A stretch of DNA of 64,000 bases from Rhodobiaceae bacterium (GTDB taxonomy: Bacteria > Pseudomonadota > Alphaproteobacteria > Parvibaculales > Parvibaculaceae): the NCBI GenBank assembly GCA_021404525.1, contig JAAWWE010000007.1, positions 157,915-221,914 on the forward strand. Direction: 5' to 3'. Below the pieces are notes generated by a model, which saw only the letters and a list, made by a program, of their open reading frames with translations, was not told the origin of the DNA and made no database searches. Every line of letters begins with the position of its first letter. Position 1 is the first letter of the stretch. Shown here one piece after another: positions 62,481 to 64,000 of this stretch. The position numbers and the translations under genes were made by a program.

Positions 62481-63839
62481 ATGGCTGAGGCCGGAACCAC
62501 AGAAAACCAGTCGGCGAATGGGGCGCCAAATGATCTGGAAGCGTTCTGGCTTCCTTTTACGCCCAACAGACATTTTAAGCGCGACCCCCGCATCGTGTCC
62601 CGAGCGAAGGACATGCACTATTTCAAGCCGGATGGAACGCCTGTGCTAGACGGAACCGCCGGGCTCTGGTGCTCTAATGCGGGGCACTGCCGCGAGCCGA
62701 TCGTCGAAGCCATCCAGGCGCAGGCTGCAGAGCTCGATTTCGCACCGACCTTTCAGTTTTCTCATCCAAAAGCTTTTGAAGTCGCGAGCCGTTTGACGGC
62801 GATGGCGCCTGACGGGCTCGACTATGCGTTCTTTTGCAATTCGGGATCGGAAGCAGCGGATTCCGCGCTTAAAATGGCGCTCGCTTATCACCGTCTGAAC
62901 GGCGAAGCCTCACGGACCCGGTTTATTGGCCGCGCGCGCGGCTATCATGGCACCGGCTTTGGCGGGATTTCCGTGGGCGGGATTTCACCCAACCGAAAAT
63001 TCTATGGCTCCTTGTTGCCGGGCGTAGATCATCTTCCGCATACCTATAATCGGGAACGTCAGGCTTTCAGCAAAGGTGAGCCGGAATGGGGTGCGCATCT
63101 GGCTGACGAGCTTGAGAAAATCGTCGAGCTGCATGATGCCTCAACCGTGGCAGCGGTGATCGTGGAGCCCATGGCCGGGTCAACCGGCGTGCTGCCGCCA
63201 CCAAAAGGATATTTGAAGCGCTTGCGGGACATATGCACCCGGCACGGCATCCTCCTGATATTTGATGAAGTGATTACAGCCTTTGGTCGCTTGGGCGCAG
63301 CGACAGCTGCAGAACGGTTTGGCGTCACACCTGATCTCATGACCTTTGCTAAGGGCGTCACCGGCGGCACGGTCCCCATGGGCGGTGTGCTGGTCTCCAA
63401 AGAAATTTATGACTGCTTCCAGGGCGAGGGCGGGCCAGATCACGCAATCGATCTCTTCCACGGCTACACCTATTCCGGACATCCGCTGGCAATGGCGGCT
63501 GCATTGGCGACCCTCGACCTCTATCGCGACGAAGGTCTGTTTGAGCAGGCTGCGGCAAACGAAAGCGTGATGGCCGAGGCGGCTCACGCGCTTAAAGACC
63601 ATCCGCTGACGCTGGATATCAGAACCATCGGTCTAGTCGCAGCGTTTGACCTGGAAGGTATTGATGGCCTGCCAGGCAAACGCGGCTACGACGCCATGTG
63701 TCGCGCCTTCCATGACGAAGGCATGATGATCCGCGTAACAGCAGACACGATCGCCTTCTCACCGCCGCTGATGGCCACGCAAGACCACATTATGGAAATG
63801 TTTGAGAAGTTCGGGCGTGTCTTGGATGCGTGTTCTTGA
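62481..63839 (+). CDS. Omega-amino acid:pyruvate aminotransferase (class III)
   Basis: A 452-residue PLP class III aminotransferase with DLEAFWLPFTPNRHFKRDPRIVSRAKDMHYF at the start, FCNSGSEAADSALKMALAYHR, FDEVITAFGRLGA (aspartate binding the pyridine N), TFAKGVTGGTVPMGGVLVSKEIYD with the PLP lysine, and LFHGYTYSGHPLAMAAALATLDLY. These enzymes move amino groups from omega-amino acids such as beta-alanine to pyruvate. GAGGCGAGGG precedes the ATG. Divergence from a PuuR-like regulator fits control by an amine or polyamine breakdown product. Confidence 0.93.
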   Translation: MAEAGTTENQSANGAPNDLEAFWLPFTPNRHFKRDPRIVSRAKDMHYFKPDGTPVLDGTAGLWCSNAGHCREPIVEAIQAQAAELDFAPTFQFSHPKAFEVASRLTAMAPDGLDYAFFCNSGSEAADSALKMALAYHRLNGEASRTRFIGRARGYHGTGFGGISVGGISPNRKFYGSLLPGVDHLPHTYNRERQAFSKGEPEWGAHLADELEKIVELHDASTVAAVIVEPMAGSTGVLPPPKGYLKRLRDICTRHGILLIFDEVITAFGRLGAATAAERFGVTPDLMTFAKGVTGGTVPMGGVLVSKEIYDCFQGEGGPDHAIDLFHGYTYSGHPLAMAAALATLDLYRDEGLFEQAAANESVMAEAAHALKDHPLTLDIRTIGLVAAFDLEGIDGLPGKRGYDAMCRAFHDEGMMIRVTADTIAFSPPLMATQDHIMEMFEKFGRVLDACS

Positions 63840-64000
63840 GCCCCGGGCAAGCGTTTTGGTGTCATTTTGTCGCAACGAAAATTTTCGGTGCGGATTAGTG
63901 GAAAACGCCCTTGTAAATCAGTCGCTGCACCTTATCTCTCCCCCATGAGACGGCGATCGGCCAACTAAGCAGCACCCCCCCTCCCGCTACAGGCCCGACC
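63840..64000. other. Window edge, 161 bp with no gene seen
   Basis: No coding frame is supported after the aminotransferase stop. The stretch holds a 12-bp perfect palindrome CGAAAATTTTCG (63876-63887) in AT-rich sequence with no T-run after it, and is then GC-rich. It is probably the upstream region of a gene beyond the edge. Confidence 0.4.

Overview
The window is a gene-dense, moderately GC-rich chromosomal segment of a Gram-negative bacterium, most likely a free-living aerobic alphaproteobacterium. The inference rests on gene content: an LpxR-like lipid A deacylase, an OmpA-like barrel and an autotransporter (outer membrane); a glyoxylate shunt pair (aceB-aceA) divergent from a ScfR/RamB-type regulator; hisS-hisZ-hisG together; CIRCE-controlled groES-groEL; CheZ plus a chemoreceptor; and many acyl-CoA enzymes. 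Genus cannot be fixed from the sequence alone. No tRNA, rRNA, CRISPR array, insertion sequence, integrase or phage gene was seen.

Layout. 0-1 kb: 3' part of a GH42 beta-galactosidase. 1-8.7 kb: DUF819 membrane protein, two acyl-CoA synthetases, LpxR-like protein, SDR and acyl-CoA dehydrogenase. 8.9-13.1 kb: a tight operon of a paraoxonase-family lactonase, a sugar-cation-type MFS carrier and an N-acyl-D-amino-acid deacylase-like amidohydrolase. 13-21 kb: SUMF1-fold protein, histone-H1-like basic protein, nitronate monooxygenase, GH1 beta-glucosidase, a small unknown protein with Fur-box-like sequence upstream and a structured 3' region, rraA and two MFS carriers. 21-23.4 kb: GFA protein, class C beta-lactamase-like hydrolase, SRPBCC-like protein. 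23.4-30 kb: aceA, aceB, ScfR, TonB, SLAC1/TehA-type channel. 30-33 kb: cheZ, a degenerate histidine kinase and a VOC protein. 33-37 kb: hisS, hisZ, hisG. 37-41.4 kb: SDR and flavin monooxygenase divergent from a TetR regulator, then a non-canonical SHMT. 41.7-47.5 kb: outer-membrane barrel, HD protein, membrane proteins, sterol-desaturase-like hydroxylase, LysR, GFA, MarR and a membrane protein. 47.5-49.7 kb: groES-groEL. 49.8-53.4 kb: matrixin-like lipoprotein, autotransporter, and two LuxR-type genes (one truncated) carrying repeated palindromes. 53.6-60.4 kb: chemoreceptor, neutral-ceramidase-family protein divergent from a D-threonine-aldolase-like enzyme and a HAD hydrolase, then a PPi-type phosphofructokinase. 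60.4-63.8 kb: thioesterase, ICL/PEP-mutase-family lyase, XRE-cupin regulator, divergent from an omega-aminotransferase.

Much of the window fits growth on fatty acyl and glycosidic substrates. Acyl-CoA ligases and dehydrogenases would feed acetyl-CoA to the glyoxylate shunt, while GH42, GH1 and the carriers handle sugars. The observations most worth following are: the paraoxonase-carrier-acylase operon as a possible acyl-lactone route; the LuxR pair with lux-box-like palindromes next to an autotransporter; a minus-strand three-hairpin RNA with a CUCCUCCUU loop; a hairpin that buries the ribosome-binding site of an HD gene; and several clear palindromic operators.
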